The notes under the pieces were generated by a model. The model worked only from the letters and a program-made list of their open reading frames with translations. It was not told where the DNA came from and searched no databases. 27,277 nt of DNA from an uncultured Gemmiger sp. GTDB taxonomy: Bacteria; Bacillota; Clostridia; Oscillospirales; Ruminococcaceae. Shown here in pieces: positions 16,604 to 24,784 of this stretch (the first letter of the stretch is position 1; every line of letters starts with the position of its first letter). The stretch covers positions 1 through 27,277 of the forward strand of contig CAKSUQ010000027.1 in NCBI GenBank assembly GCA_934502625.1, written 5' to 3'. A program made the position numbers and the translations under genes.

Positions 16604-17896
16604 TTACTTCAGCGAAGCCAGATATGCGGCGTTCTGTTCCGCGATCTGCTTCTGGAAGGCGGCCACGGCGGCGGCATACGCGGCCTCGCGCTTGTCGGCG
16701 GCGGCCTGTGCTTCCTTCGCGGTGGCATACTTCGGGGTGTCGTCCACGGTCTTGCCGGGGGCGACGGCGGCGATCGCGCCGCTGCCGACGTAGCCCTTGA
16801 CGCCCTTCGCGCTCACAACCTCAGTCGTCGTGTTGCCGCAGGTGTCGCAGACGTAGACATTGCCCTGACGCGTCCAGTTGTGGTAGCCGCACTTCTGGCA
16901 GGTGGTGTACTCGATGCCCCACGTGCCGTTGGCGATGGCCTCGTCGATCTCCTTCTGCTGCTCGGTGCGGGTGTCGACGGTCACAGCGGGCTCGCTGCTC
17001 TGGCTCTGCAGCTGCGGGACGTAGGTCGTCGCGGCAGGGGCAGTGGGTTCCGGCGTGGTATCGGTGGACGCAGTCTTGCCGGAATAGTATTCATTGGCCA
17101 CTTCATCCCAGCTCTTGCCCGAACCATTCCACGCATAGAAAATCAGGAACGCATCCCGCACATCATCGGGATACAATCCCGGAACAACCGCATATATATT
17201 GATTTCACTCTGCTTGTCAGCACCGTAGGTACTGAATCTCCAGTCTGTGCTGAGGTCTTCCTTCGTTATTGTACGTCCATTTCCAAGCGACGGACCGGCC
17301 GCATAGTACCACCACAGAACCTTTTGTCCGTTAACTTCTGTAGGCAATGTAATGGAGTTGACCCCGGTTGCGACGACTTCATTCGTTTTCTCTACATCGC
17401 AATAAGGTTCGTTCATATCGCCAACATCCAAGTTTACATGCTTTGCGGTAAAGTGTTCCAGATACGCTTCAGTAGCATACCAAACATGCAGCTTAAAGGT
17501 AACGTCGGTAGTCGGCTCCGGAGTCGGAGACGGCGTCGGATCAGACCCCGCCTCGAAAGTGACTTTGCAATAGTAACCCTTGTTGCCAGAAAGCCCCTTA
17601 TTGTAATCTTTTCCAAAATATTTTTCGGCCATCTCATAGGTGAAGGTGTCGCCTGCATGCAGAATGCAGTTGTCGCACTTCCAGCACTCCTCGCCATAGT
17701 ACACAGTAGGCACGGTCACAGAATCGCCCGGCTTGCTCAGGGTTTCACCAGAGGCACTATTGCTATCGAATTTAACATAGTAGCCCAAGAACGGCAATTC
17801 CGTCGCTTCCTCCGCAAACGCGGCGGCGGGGATGCAGACAGCCAGCATCAGTACACCGAGCAGGACTGCCAGCACGCGCGAAAGTTTCTTTTTCAT
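16604..17896 (-). CDS. Secreted multidomain protein with a zinc-ribbon-like module
   Basis: I do not recognise the family. The 430-residue protein has a clear signal peptide (KKK start, hydrophobic 9-27, cleavage after AFA at residue 28). A first module of about 85 residues contains CWKCDNC; a Thr/Pro linker (TPSPTPEPTT) follows. A second beta-rich module (about 125-250) includes VLWWYYAAGP and INIYAVVPG. After a second Pro/Thr/Gln linker there is a CxxC...CxxC pair near residues 333-357 (CQKCGYHNWTRQGNVYVCDT, a zinc-ribbon pattern). The C-terminus is a short Ala/Lys-rich helix. There is no sortase motif or membrane anchor, so it is probably released. Base composition changes inside the gene: about 17,050-17,800 is clearly AT-richer than 16,604-17,050. 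This points to a mosaic origin. AAAGGA stands before the ATG. Promoter and leader are unusual (see 17954-17984 and 17923-17941). Confidence 0.8.
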   Translation of the reverse strand: MKKKLSRVLAVLLGVLMLAVCIPAAAFAEEATELPFLGYYVKFDSNSASGETLSKPGDSVTVPTVYYGEECWKCDNCILHAGDTFTYEMAEKYFGKDYNKGLSGNKGYYCKVTFEAGSDPTPSPTPEPTTDVTFKLHVWYATEAYLEHFTAKHVNLDVGDMNEPYCDVEKTNEVVATGVNSITLPTEVNGQKVLWWYYAAGPSLGNGRTITKEDLSTDWRFSTYGADKQSEINIYAVVPGLYPDDVRDAFLIFYAWNGSGKSWDEVANEYYSGKTASTDTTPEPTAPAATTYVPQLQSQSSEPAVTVDTRTEQQKEIDEAIANGTWGIEYTTCQKCGYHNWTRQGNVYVCDTCGNTTTEVVSAKGVKGYVGSGAIAAVAPGKTVDDTPKYATAKEAQAAADKREAAYAAAVAAFQKQIAEQNAAYLASLK

Positions 17897-17922
17897 CGTT
17901 TATACATTCCTTTCTATGATTT

Positions 17923-17941
17923 GGTAAGGCTTTGCCTTACC
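17923..17941. promoter_or_regulatory. Perfect inverted repeat in the leader of the secreted-protein gene
   Basis: GGTAAGGC, a 3-nt loop and GCCTTACC form a perfect 8-bp hairpin or operator. Given the promoter at 17954-17984, it lies at about +6 to +24 of the transcript, upstream of the ribosome site. Confidence 0.5.
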
Positions 17942-17953
17942 CTATTGATTTCC

Positions 17954-17984
17954 ATTATACCCCCCCCCTGTCATTTTTTGTCAA
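17954..17984 (-). promoter_or_regulatory. Promoter with a nine-G run in its spacer
   Basis: The minus strand shows a perfect TTGACA (17979-17984), a 19-nt spacer and a perfect TATAAT (17954-17959). Nine consecutive G (C on the plus strand, 17960-17968) make up the -10 side of the spacer. The 19-nt spacing is 2 nt over the optimum, so loss of two G would give an ideal promoter. Confidence 0.75.
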
Positions 17985-18108
17985 TGGGGTGGGCAGAGGT
18001 CGCGGCGGCAGTGCGGCATTTTCGGCAAAGGGCACAAATTCGCGCCGCGCGGGTGGGCAATACCGCACAAAATTTGCCCGCCTTGCCCCGCTGCCGCCGG
18101 ATTTTTCC

Positions 18109-18137
18109 TTGCGTTTTCCACAAAAGCGGGGTATAAT
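18109..18137 (+). promoter_or_regulatory. Sigma-A promoter of the cytidylate-kinase-like/DUF308 operon
   Basis: TTGCGT (18109-18114), a 17-nt spacer and a perfect TATAAT (18132-18137) lie about 60 nt before the ATG at 18197. Confidence 0.7.
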
Positions 18138-18196
18138 GTAGACAGATAAGTATGTCTTTTCGCACATACTAAAATTATTGAGCGAGGTGTATCAGT

Positions 18197-18805
18197 ATGA
18201 AGGAACCTATGGTTATCACTATGGCGCGTGAGTACGCATCCGGCGGCAGCGAAATTGCACAGGCCGTCGCCGACAAGCTGGGCGTTCCCCTGTATAATAA
18301 GGAACTGATTACCCTTGCCGCCAAAAAAAGCGGCTTGACCGAGGAAGCCATCGCTGCCAGCGAGAACCAGCGCAGCGGCAGCCTGATCTACAGCCTGTAC
18401 ATGATGGGCAACACGATGCCCTTGGCCGATCAAGTCTACATCCTGCAAAGCAACGTTATCAAGGAGCTGGCCGCGCAAGGCCCCTGCGTCATCCTTGGCC
18501 GCTGCGGCGACTATGTCCTGCGCGAGCGCGAGAACGTGCTGCGTACCTTCGTCTATGCGCCGCTGGATGCCCGCATTGCCTTTGCCAAGAGCCGCCCCGA
18601 CGCCAAGGACATGCCCGACCGCCTGTGGGAGACCCAGCTGGCGAAGCATGACCGCGCCCGCGCGAGCTATTACAACTACTACACCGAGAACCGCTGGGGC
18701 GAGGCCAAAAACTACGACCTGTGCCTGAACGCGACCCTCGGCCGCGAGGTCTGCGCCGACCTGATCGTGGCCGCCGCCAAGGCCATGCAGGAAGCCAATA
18801 AGTAA
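18197..18805 (+). CDS. Cytidylate kinase-like family protein
   Basis: The 202-residue protein has a P-loop-NTPase-like fold start: VITMAREYASGGSEIAQAVADKLG, in which ASGGSEIA stands where the kinase P-loop lies. Further family features are LYNKELITLAAKKSGL, VILGRCGDYVL and FVYAPLDARI. This family resembles Cmk but lacks much of the CMP-binding insert, so the substrate is uncertain and Cmk activity should not be assumed. GAGGTG precedes the ATG. The DUF308 membrane gene follows after 13 nt, making a two-gene operon. Confidence 0.85.
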   Translation: MKEPMVITMAREYASGGSEIAQAVADKLGVPLYNKELITLAAKKSGLTEEAIAASENQRSGSLIYSLYMMGNTMPLADQVYILQSNVIKELAAQGPCVILGRCGDYVLRERENVLRTFVYAPLDARIAFAKSRPDAKDMPDRLWETQLAKHDRARASYYNYYTENRWGEAKNYDLCLNATLGREVCADLIVAAAKAMQEANK

Positions 18806-18818
18806 AGGAGCTGCCCCT

Positions 18819-19505
18819 ATGCTGCGCTACGTCAAAAGCGGAACGATGCTGCTGAGCATCGCCTATATCGTCATCGGTATGCTGCTGCTCATCATGCCGG
18901 AAGCCAGCCTTTTGTGGATCTGCAACGCCTTCGGCGTCGTCGTGCTTGTCACGGGCATCGTCTGCCTGATCCAGTACGCCCGCATCCGCGGCACGGGCTT
19001 CACCGCGCCGTTCATGCTGGTGGGCGGCGTCATCACGGCGGGGCTGGGCATCTTCACGCTGGCAAAGCCGCAGGTCGTAGCCAGCTTTCTGCCGGTGGTG
19101 TTCGGCATCTTCATCGTCGTGGACGGTGTGAGCCGCGTCGGCACTGCCATTGACCTTGCCAAGCGCAAGGGGCAAAAGTGGTGGATGCTGCTGCTGCTCA
19201 GCATCGTTTCGGTCGGCTTGGGTGTGCTGTTGCTGCTGCACCCGTTTGACGCGGCGGTCAGCGTCGTCATGCTGTGCGGCATTCTGCTGATCGTCGAAGG
19301 TGCGCTGAATCTGGGCTGTGTTTTGTACGCCGCTATGGAACTGCGCACCCTTGACCGGATGGCAAACGCTGCCGTCAGCGCCGCCATGTCCGCCATCGGC
19401 GACGCCTTGGACGAAGCCGAAGCCGCCGAGAACGGCAGCATGTCCACCGACCCCGACACCGTCGTCTACGACGCCGAGAGCAAGGATGTGTCGGACGAGG
19501 AGTAA
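18819..19505 (+). CDS. DUF308/HdeD-like membrane protein
   Basis: The 228-residue protein has about six membrane helices in the first 170 residues, arranged as pairs (MLLSIAYIVIGMLLLIMP; ICNAFGVVVLVTGIVCLIQY; MLVGGVITAGLGIFTLAKP; FLPVVFGIFIVVDGVSRVG; MLLLLSIVSVGLGVLLLLHP; VVMLCGILLIVEGALNL). A helical, acidic cytoplasmic tail follows. This is the HdeD/DUF308 repeat pattern. HdeD is linked to acid resistance in enterobacteria, but the role in Firmicutes is unknown. AAAGGAG is 8 nt before the ATG. Confidence 0.85.
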   Translation: MLRYVKSGTMLLSIAYIVIGMLLLIMPEASLLWICNAFGVVVLVTGIVCLIQYARIRGTGFTAPFMLVGGVITAGLGIFTLAKPQVVASFLPVVFGIFIVVDGVSRVGTAIDLAKRKGQKWWMLLLLSIVSVGLGVLLLLHPFDAAVSVVMLCGILLIVEGALNLGCVLYAAMELRTLDRMANAAVSAAMSAIGDALDEAEAAENGSMSTDPDTVVYDAESKDVSDEE

Positions 19506-19523
19506 GTTTCCCCGTAGACACCG

Positions 19524-19604
19524 CGTAGGGGCGCATTCCATATGCGCCCGCAGCGTTGTGCCGCAGGCAGCCGGGCACGGGCGGATATAGAATCCGCCCC
19601 TACG
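19524..19604. repeat. Palindromic repeat unit (single copy)
   Basis: The 81-bp unit starts CGTAGGGGCG and ends CGCCCCTACG. First hairpin core GCATTCCATATGC (19532-19544), linker of 27 bp, second hairpin core GGATATAGAATCC. It is the same family and layout as 16094-16542, and fills most of the 172-bp gap before the FAD-dehydrogenase gene. Confidence 0.8.
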
Positions 19605-19677
19605 GATTCGATGTGCCCTTATTTTGTTCCCCGCGCGAAGCATCGCGAGTTATTTTTAAAGGAGAGAACCCCTATCC

Positions 19678-21081
19678 ATGTATGACCTTATCATCGTAGG
19701 CGCCGGCCCTGCCGGTATTTTCACCGCGCTGGAGCTGCTGCGCAAAAGCTGCAACCCCCACAAGATCCTGCTTGTCGAAAAGGGCAAGCCGGTCGAAAAG
19801 CGCCATTGCCCCAAGGACAAAACCGGCGTCTGCGTCAACTGCAAGCCGACCTGTGCCATCACCACCGGCTTTTCCGGTGCGGGCGCATTCTCGGACGGCA
19901 AGCTGTCGCTGTCCTATCAGGTCGGCGGCGAGCTGCCCGACTTGATTGGCGAGGATTTCGCGCAGGAGCTTATCGACTACACCGACAAAATCTATCTGGA
20001 ATTCGGCGCTGACCCGAAGGTCGAGGGTGTCTACGAAGGCCCCGACATCAAGGGCATCCGCAAGCGCGCGATTCAGGCCGGTCTGCAGCTGGTCGACTGC
20101 CCCATCCGCCATCTGGGCACCGAGAAGGCGCAGCAGCTCTACTTGAACATCCAGAATTATCTGGCCGACGCGGGCGTCGAGATGCTGTTCAACACCGAGT
20201 GCGAGAACATCATCCTCGAAGATTCCATCTGCAAGGGCGTGCGCCTGCGCGAGAAGGACGGCTCCCGCGACGTGCTGGCAAAGCAGGTCGTCATTGCCAC
20301 CGGCCGCCGTGGTGCGGATTGGCTGGAGAAGATCTGCGCTGAGCATAACATTGCCCACAAACCCGGCACCGTCGACATCGGCGTCCGCGTCGAGTGCCGC
20401 AACGAGATCATGGAGAAGATCAACCAAGTTCTCTACGAGGGCAAGCTGATCGGCTACCCTGCCCCGTGGCACAACAAGGTGCGCACCTTCTGCCAGAACC
20501 CCGGCGGCTTCGTCGCGCAGGAAAACTACGACAACGACTTGGCGGTCGTCAACGGCCACAGCTTCAAGGAGAAAAAGAGCAACAATACGAACTTGGCGAT
20601 CCTTGTCAGCCACAACTTTACCGAGCCGTTCAACCAGCCCATTGCCTACGCGCAGAAGGTCGGCGAGCTGACGAACATGCTGGGTGCAGGGCACATTCTG
20701 GTGCAGCGCTACGGCGATATTCTGGACGGCAAGCGCACTTGGGCAAACGAACTGGCACGCACCAACGTCCGCCCGACGCTGAAGGATGCCGTGGCCGGTG
20801 ACATCACCGCCGCCATGCCCTACCGCGCGATGGTGAACATCATCGAGTTTATCAAGATGATGGACGAGGTCGTGCCCGGCTTCGCCAGCCCCGAAACGCT
20901 GCTGTACAGCCCGGAGCTGAAGTTCTACTCCAACAAGGTCAAGATGGATACCGATTTGGAGACGAACATCGCGGGTCTGCACTGCTTGGGCGATTCCTCC
21001 GGCTGGACGCGCGGCCTGATGATGGCCTCCGTCATGGGCGTCCTGATGGGTCGCAAGCTGATGGAAAAGCACGGGTTCTAA
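19678..21081 (+). CDS. FAD-dependent dehydrogenase (COG2509-like)
   Basis: The 467-residue protein begins with a Rossmann dinucleotide motif (LIIVGAGPAGIFTALELL, GxGxxG at residues 8-13). It also has the second FAD signature VVIATGRRGADWL and the C-terminal FAD-contact segment GLHCLGDSSGWTRGLMMASV. It belongs to a widespread family of uncharacterised FAD dehydrogenases. Residues 44-59 hold four Cys in the pattern C-x7-C-x2-C-x3-C (CPKDKTGVCVNCKPTC), which could bind a metal or Fe-S cluster. Substrate unknown. It stands alone, between a palindromic unit upstream and a terminator at 21148. The ribosome site GGAG is slightly far from the ATG (about 13 nt). Confidence 0.88.
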   Translation: MYDLIIVGAGPAGIFTALELLRKSCNPHKILLVEKGKPVEKRHCPKDKTGVCVNCKPTCAITTGFSGAGAFSDGKLSLSYQVGGELPDLIGEDFAQELIDYTDKIYLEFGADPKVEGVYEGPDIKGIRKRAIQAGLQLVDCPIRHLGTEKAQQLYLNIQNYLADAGVEMLFNTECENIILEDSICKGVRLREKDGSRDVLAKQVVIATGRRGADWLEKICAEHNIAHKPGTVDIGVRVECRNEIMEKINQVLYEGKLIGYPAPWHNKVRTFCQNPGGFVAQENYDNDLAVVNGHSFKEKKSNNTNLAILVSHNFTEPFNQPIAYAQKVGELTNMLGAGHILVQRYGDILDGKRTWANELARTNVRPTLKDAVAGDITAAMPYRAMVNIIEFIKMMDEVVPGFASPETLLYSPELKFYSNKVKMDTDLETNIAGLHCLGDSSGWTRGLMMASVMGVLMGRKLMEKHGF

Positions 21082-21100
21082 GGGTACGAAGAGTACGGGT

Positions 21101-21124
21101 GTTCTTTTCTTATAAGAAAAGAAC
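21101..21124. repeat. Perfect 24-bp palindrome after the FAD-dehydrogenase gene
   Basis: The 24 bases from 21101 to 21124 read the same on both strands; half-site GTTCTTTTCTTA. It has no loop, so a dimeric protein site or cruciform is possible. It lies 20 nt after the stop codon. Confidence 0.6.
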
Positions 21125-21147
21125 CAAAAGAATTTTAAACATAATCA

Positions 21148-21187
21148 AGGGGAGAGCGCCGGAAAATGGGTGCTCTCCCCTGTTTTT
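21148..21187 (+). terminator. Intrinsic terminator of the FAD-dehydrogenase gene
   Basis: AGGGGAGAGCGCC (21148-21160) pairs with GGGTGCTCTCCCCT (21168-21181), allowing one G-T pair. It is followed by GTTTTTG. Confidence 0.8.
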
Positions 21188-21205
21188 GTGCGGCGGAGAC
21201 GTCGA

Positions 21206-21233
21206 CGGGGCGTCGGAGGCTTCGCCCCCTACA
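21206..21233. repeat. Solo half of a palindromic repeat unit
   Basis: A 28-bp hairpin with CGGGGCG and CGCCCCCTACA arms and a TCGGAGGCTT centre. It matches the second-hairpin type seen in unit 3 of the 16-kb array. No partner hairpin adjoins it. Confidence 0.5.
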
Positions 21234-21237
21234 ACGC

Positions 21238-21387
21238 AAAAGGCTTCCCCTTCGGGGGAAGCTGTCACCGAAGGTGACTGATGAGGGGCAGCTGTGCCTT
21301 TATTGCCCTTCAAAAGAGTTTCTGCGGCAACTTCGCCCCTCATCCGGCGCTGCGCGCCACCTTCCCCCCTTCGGGGGAAGGCTTTTT
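21238..21387. mobile_element. MITE-like element, copy A (downstream of dnaJ)
   Basis: The 150-bp element has terminal inverted repeats AAAAGGCTTCCCC and GGGGAAGGCTTTTT. Inside each end is a hairpin (GCTTCCCC/GGGGGAAGC; CTTCCCCC/GGGGGAAG), a second hairpin (GTCACC-gaa-GGTGAC; GGCGC-tgc-GCGCC) and then GATGAGGGG or CCCCTCATC facing inward. It encodes nothing. The layout fits a non-autonomous miniature element or a paired structured repeat; no target-site duplication is evident. Confidence 0.6.
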
Positions 21388-21395
21388 ACACAGAA

Positions 21396-21427
21396 AGCCC
21401 CGGCAATGTTTCCACATTGCCGGGGCT
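21396..21427 (-). terminator. Terminator of the dnaJ end of the heat-shock operon
   Basis: AGCCCCGGCAATGT and ACATTGCCGGGGCT form a perfect 14-bp stem with a 4-nt loop, 12 nt after the dnaJ stop. The T tract on the minus strand is short (TTTCTG), so termination may be partial. Confidence 0.75.
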
Positions 21428-21439
21428 GATGTTTAAAAC

Positions 21440-22615
21440 TTAGGACATGAACCGATCTTTCAGGTTCTTGAAGAAGTTCTTGCGCTTCTCGTAGTTTTCG
21501 TCCTTCAGGCTGTCCTCAAAGGCCTTCAGCGCCTCGCGCTGGGTGCGGTTCAGCTTTTTGGGAATTTCCACATCCACGATGACGTACTGGTCGCCGCGTC
21601 CACGGCCGTTCAGGTACTGGATACCCTGACCGCGCAGGCGGAACTTCGTGCCGCTCTGGGTGCCTTCGGGGATGCGCTGGGCGACCTTGCCGTCGACGGT
21701 GGGCACCTCGATCTCCGCGCCGAGCACGGCCTGCGAGTAGGTAATGGGCACACGGACATAAACGTCGTAGCCATCGCGCTCAAAGACCGCGTCAGCCTTG
21801 ACCGTCACATGGACGATGACGTCGCCTGCGGGGCCGCCGTTCGTACCGGCATCACCCTGCCCGCGCAATGCGATGTTCTGGTCGTCGTCGATGCCCGCCG
21901 GGATCTTGACCTCCAGCGTCTTGCGGGCGCTGGTCTTGCCGGTGCCGCGGCAGGTCTTGCAGGGGTTCTTGATGATGGTGCCGCGGCCGCCGCAGTGCGG
22001 GCAGGGCTGCTGGCTCTGCATGACGCCGAAGGGCGTGCGCTGCTGGGTCACGACATAGCCGCGGCCGCCGCACTCGGTGCAGGTTTCCGGGCTGGAGCCG
22101 GGCGCGCAGCCGTTGCCGTTGCAGTCCGGGCAGGTCTGCTGACGGTTCAGCGTGACCTTCTTGGCACAGCCGTGGGCGGCCTCCTCAAAGGTCAGGATGA
22201 CGTTGGCCTGAATATCATGTCCCTTGCGTGGGGCGTTGGGGTTGGCGCGGGACGAGCCGCCAAAACCGCCGAAGCCGCCGCCGAAAATATCGCCAAAAAT
22301 GTCGCCCAGATCGACACCACCGGCACCGAAACCGCCGCCAAAGCCGCCACCGAAACCGCCGCCGGGCTGGCCGGCCCCATAGTTGGGATCGACCCCAGCG
22401 AATCCGAACTGGTCGTAGCGCTTGCGCTTCTCCGGGTCGGAAAGAACATCGTTGGCCTCGTTGACTTCCTTGAACTTTTCCTCGGCCTCTTTATCGCCGG
22501 GGTTCAGGTCGGGGTGGTACTTTTTGGCCAGCTTGCGGTAGGCGCTTTTGATTTCGGCATCGGTGGCGTTTTTGCCGATTCCCAGCACCTCGTAGTAATC
22601 ACGTTTTTCTGCCAT
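21440..22615 (-). CDS. dnaJ: Chaperone DnaJ
   Basis: The 391-residue co-chaperone stimulates DnaK ATPase and delivers clients. It has the complete type I layout: J domain with HPD at residues 34-36, a Gly/Phe-rich linker (about 75-125), four zinc motifs ([32 protein letters not shown]; about 150-215), and two C-terminal substrate-binding domains. Length is normal. AGAGGGG precedes the ATG. It is the last gene of the hrcA-grpE-dnaK-dnaJ operon, but is separated from dnaK by 254 bp that contain a MITE-like element and a GC hairpin. A perfect hairpin terminator follows. Confidence 0.97.
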   Translation of the reverse strand: MAEKRDYYEVLGIGKNATDAEIKSAYRKLAKKYHPDLNPGDKEAEEKFKEVNEANDVLSDPEKRKRYDQFGFAGVDPNYGAGQPGGGFGGGFGGGFGAGGVDLGDIFGDIFGGGFGGFGGSSRANPNAPRKGHDIQANVILTFEEAAHGCAKKVTLNRQQTCPDCNGNGCAPGSSPETCTECGGRGYVVTQQRTPFGVMQSQQPCPHCGGRGTIIKNPCKTCRGTGKTSARKTLEVKIPAGIDDDQNIALRGQGDAGTNGGPAGDVIVHVTVKADAVFERDGYDVYVRVPITYSQAVLGAEIEVPTVDGKVAQRIPEGTQSGTKFRLRGQGIQYLNGRGRGDQYVIVDVEIPKKLNRTQREALKAFEDSLKDENYEKRKNFFKNLKDRFMS

Positions 22616-22645
22616 AGAATCTATCCCCTCTATTTATGGGTTGTG

Positions 22646-22792
22646 AAAAGGCTTCCCCTTGAGTGGAAGCTGTCCGCGCAGCGGACTGATGAGGTGGGAG
22701 CTTCCCGCGATTGCCCACAAACGGGCTGCCACGGGGGCGCCGCCCCTCATCCGACCTGCGGCCACCTTCTCCCCGCCGGGGGAAGGCTTTTT
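22646..22792. mobile_element. MITE-like element, copy B (between dnaK and dnaJ)
   Basis: The 147-bp element has the same ends as copy A (AAAAGGCTTCCCC...GGGGAAGGCTTTTT) and the same order of hairpins. The second hairpin has different stem bases but still pairs (GTCCGC-gca-GCGGAC versus GTCACC-gaa-GGTGAC in copy A). That is paired change on both sides of the stem. The centre is unrelated to copy A. It lies inside the dnaK-dnaJ transcript. Confidence 0.6.
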
Positions 22793-22816
22793 ACTTTTTT
22801 CCTTATAACCCCCAAC

Positions 22817-22846
22817 GGCCGCCGCCGGGGATGCCCAGCGGCGGCC
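22817..22846 (-). other. GC-rich hairpin after dnaK
   Basis: GGCCGCCGC (22817-22825) and GCGGCGGCC (22838-22846) pair perfectly over 12 nt, 23 nt after the dnaK stop. No T run follows on the minus strand, so it is more likely an mRNA-stabilising or attenuating structure than a full terminator. Confidence 0.5.
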
Positions 22847-22869
22847 TAATTATGGGTTACTGTTTACGA

Positions 22870-24702
22870 TCAAACCTCGTGGAAGTCGGCGTCAACGGCA
22901 CCGTCGTCCTTGGGCTGTGCGCCAGCATCATTGCCGGGCTGTGCGCCGGGCTGCTGACCCTGTGCCTGAGCGGCCTGCTGGTAGACCTTCTCGCTGATGG
23001 CGTAGAAAGCCTTCTGCAGCTCATCCTGCTTTGCCTTGATGTCGTCGATCGTGCCGGACTTCAAGGCTTCCTTCAGAGCAGAGAGCTTCGTCTCGACATC
23101 GCTCTTCTCCTCAGCGGAGACCTTGTCGCCGAACTCGCCCAGCGCCTTCTCGGTCTGGAAGACCATCTGGTCGGCGTTGTTGCGCACATCGACTTCCTCG
23201 CGGCGCTTCTTATCCTCGGCGGCATACTGCTCGGCGTCCTTGACAGCCTTGTCGATGTCGTCCTTGCTCATGTTGGTGGAAGCAGTGATCGTGATGCTCT
23301 GCTCCTTGCCGGTGCCCAGGTCCTTCGCGCTGACGTGCACGATACCGTTGGCATCAATATCGAAGGTGACCTCGATCTGCGGCACGCCGCGGGGCGCCGG
23401 AGCGATGCCGTCCAGATGGAAGGTTCCGAGGCTCTTGTTGTCGCGGGCAAACTCACGCTCGCCCTGCAGAACGTTGACCTCAACGCTGGGCTGGTTGTCA
23501 GCGGCAGTGGAGAAGATCTGGCTCTTCTTGGTGGGGATGGTGGTGTTGCGGTCAATGATCTTGGTGCAGACGCCGCCCAGGGTCTCAATGCCCAGGCTCA
23601 GCGGGGTAACGTCGAGCAGCAGCAGACCCTTGACGTCGCCCTGCAGAACGCCGCCCTGAATGGCAGCGCCGACAGCAACGCACTCGTCGGGGTTGATACC
23701 CTTGAACGGCTCGCAGCCCATTTCCTTCTTGACGGCGTCATAGACGGCGGGGATACGGGTGGAACCGCCAACCATCAGCACCTTGGCCAGATCGGAGGCC
23801 TTCAGGCCGGCGTCGGCCAGCGCCTTGCGGACGGGGGTCATGGTGCGCTCGACCAGATCAGCGGTCAGCTCGTTGAACTTCGCGCGGGTCAGGGTCATTT
23901 CCAGATGCTTTGCACCGTTGGCGTCTGCCGCGATGAAGGGCAGGTTGATGCTGGTAGTGGTGGCGCTGGACAGCTCGATCTTGGCCTTCTCAGCGGCTTC
24001 CTTCAGGCGCTGGGCAGCCATCTTGTCGTTGCGCAGATCGATGCCGTTCTCCTTCTTGAAGTCCTCGGCCATCCAGTCGATGATGCGCTGGTCGAAGTCG
24101 TCGCCGCCCAGATGGGTATCGCCGTTGGTGGACAGAACCTCGGTAACGCCGTCGCCCATCTCAATGATGGAGACGTCGAACGTGCCGCCGCCCAAGTCGT
24201 AAACCATGATCTTCTGGTCGGCTTCCTTATCGATGCCGTAGGCCAGAGAAGCGGCGGTGGGCTCGTTGATGATACGCTTGACGTTCAGGCCGGCGATGGT
24301 GCCCGCGTTCTTGGTGGCCTGACGCTGGCTGTCGTTGAAGTAGGCGGGGACGGTGATGACAGCCTCGGTGACGGGCTCACCCAGATACGCCTCGGCGTCC
24401 GCCTTCAGCTTGGACAGGATCATAGCGCTGATCTCTTCGGGGGTGTAGTCCTTGCCGCCGGCGTGGACCTTCTCGGCGGTGCCCATCTTACGCTTGATGG
24501 AGGAGATGGTGTTCTCCGGGTTGGTGATGGCCTGACGCTTTGCAACCTGACCGACCAGACGCTCACCGGTCTTGGTGAAGCCGACGACAGACGGGGTGGT
24601 GCGGGCGCCCTCGGCGTTCGCGATAACGACGGGCTCGCCGCCTTCCATAACGGCGACGCAGCTATTGGTAGTACCAAGGTCAATACCGATAATCTTGCTC
24701 AT
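22870..24702 (-). CDS. dnaK: Chaperone DnaK (Hsp70)
   Basis: The 610-residue ATP-driven chaperone shows all signatures: [20 protein letters not shown] at the start, [17 protein letters not shown], the second signature [15 protein letters not shown], the third [17 protein letters not shown], and the substrate domain with [18 protein letters not shown]. The ATPase domain lacks the ~24-residue insert of Gram-negative DnaK, as usual in Firmicutes. The tail is Gln/Gly/Ala-rich and ends in an acidic segment (DADFHEV). ATG at 24702 is preferred over an upstream TTG because AAGGGAG is 9 nt away. The 82-nt gap to grpE contains no obvious promoter. Confidence 0.98.
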   Translation of the reverse strand: MSKIIGIDLGTTNSCVAVMEGGEPVVIANAEGARTTPSVVGFTKTGERLVGQVAKRQAITNPENTISSIKRKMGTAEKVHAGGKDYTPEEISAMILSKLKADAEAYLGEPVTEAVITVPAYFNDSQRQATKNAGTIAGLNVKRIINEPTAASLAYGIDKEADQKIMVYDLGGGTFDVSIIEMGDGVTEVLSTNGDTHLGGDDFDQRIIDWMAEDFKKENGIDLRNDKMAAQRLKEAAEKAKIELSSATTTSINLPFIAADANGAKHLEMTLTRAKFNELTADLVERTMTPVRKALADAGLKASDLAKVLMVGGSTRIPAVYDAVKKEMGCEPFKGINPDECVAVGAAIQGGVLQGDVKGLLLLDVTPLSLGIETLGGVCTKIIDRNTTIPTKKSQIFSTAADNQPSVEVNVLQGEREFARDNKSLGTFHLDGIAPAPRGVPQIEVTFDIDANGIVHVSAKDLGTGKEQSITITASTNMSKDDIDKAVKDAEQYAAEDKKRREEVDVRNNADQMVFQTEKALGEFGDKVSAEEKSDVETKLSALKEALKSGTIDDIKAKQDELQKAFYAISEKVYQQAAQAQGQQPGAQPGNDAGAQPKDDGAVDADFHEV

Positions 24703-24784
24703 AATCAAAAACTCCCTTCAAAATTGCTTTGAATGCAGTGAAATTCTATTTTATATGGAAACGAGCTTTGCGGCTCGGTTCGCC

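Noticed and set aside
16090..18136. Plus-strand frames running through the palindromic array and over the secreted-protein gene
   Set aside because: Their products (RAHTQVRPY-type peptides) are translations of the hairpins. They have no ribosome site or family.
22817..22846. A strong terminator between dnaK and dnaJ
   Set aside because: The stem is perfect but has no U run on the transcribed strand, so it is listed only as a hairpin.
22711..24732. A 673-codon frame antisense to dnaK
   Set aside because: Antisense frames over dnaK are a well-known artefact of its codon use. No domains, and it runs into a repeat element at its start.
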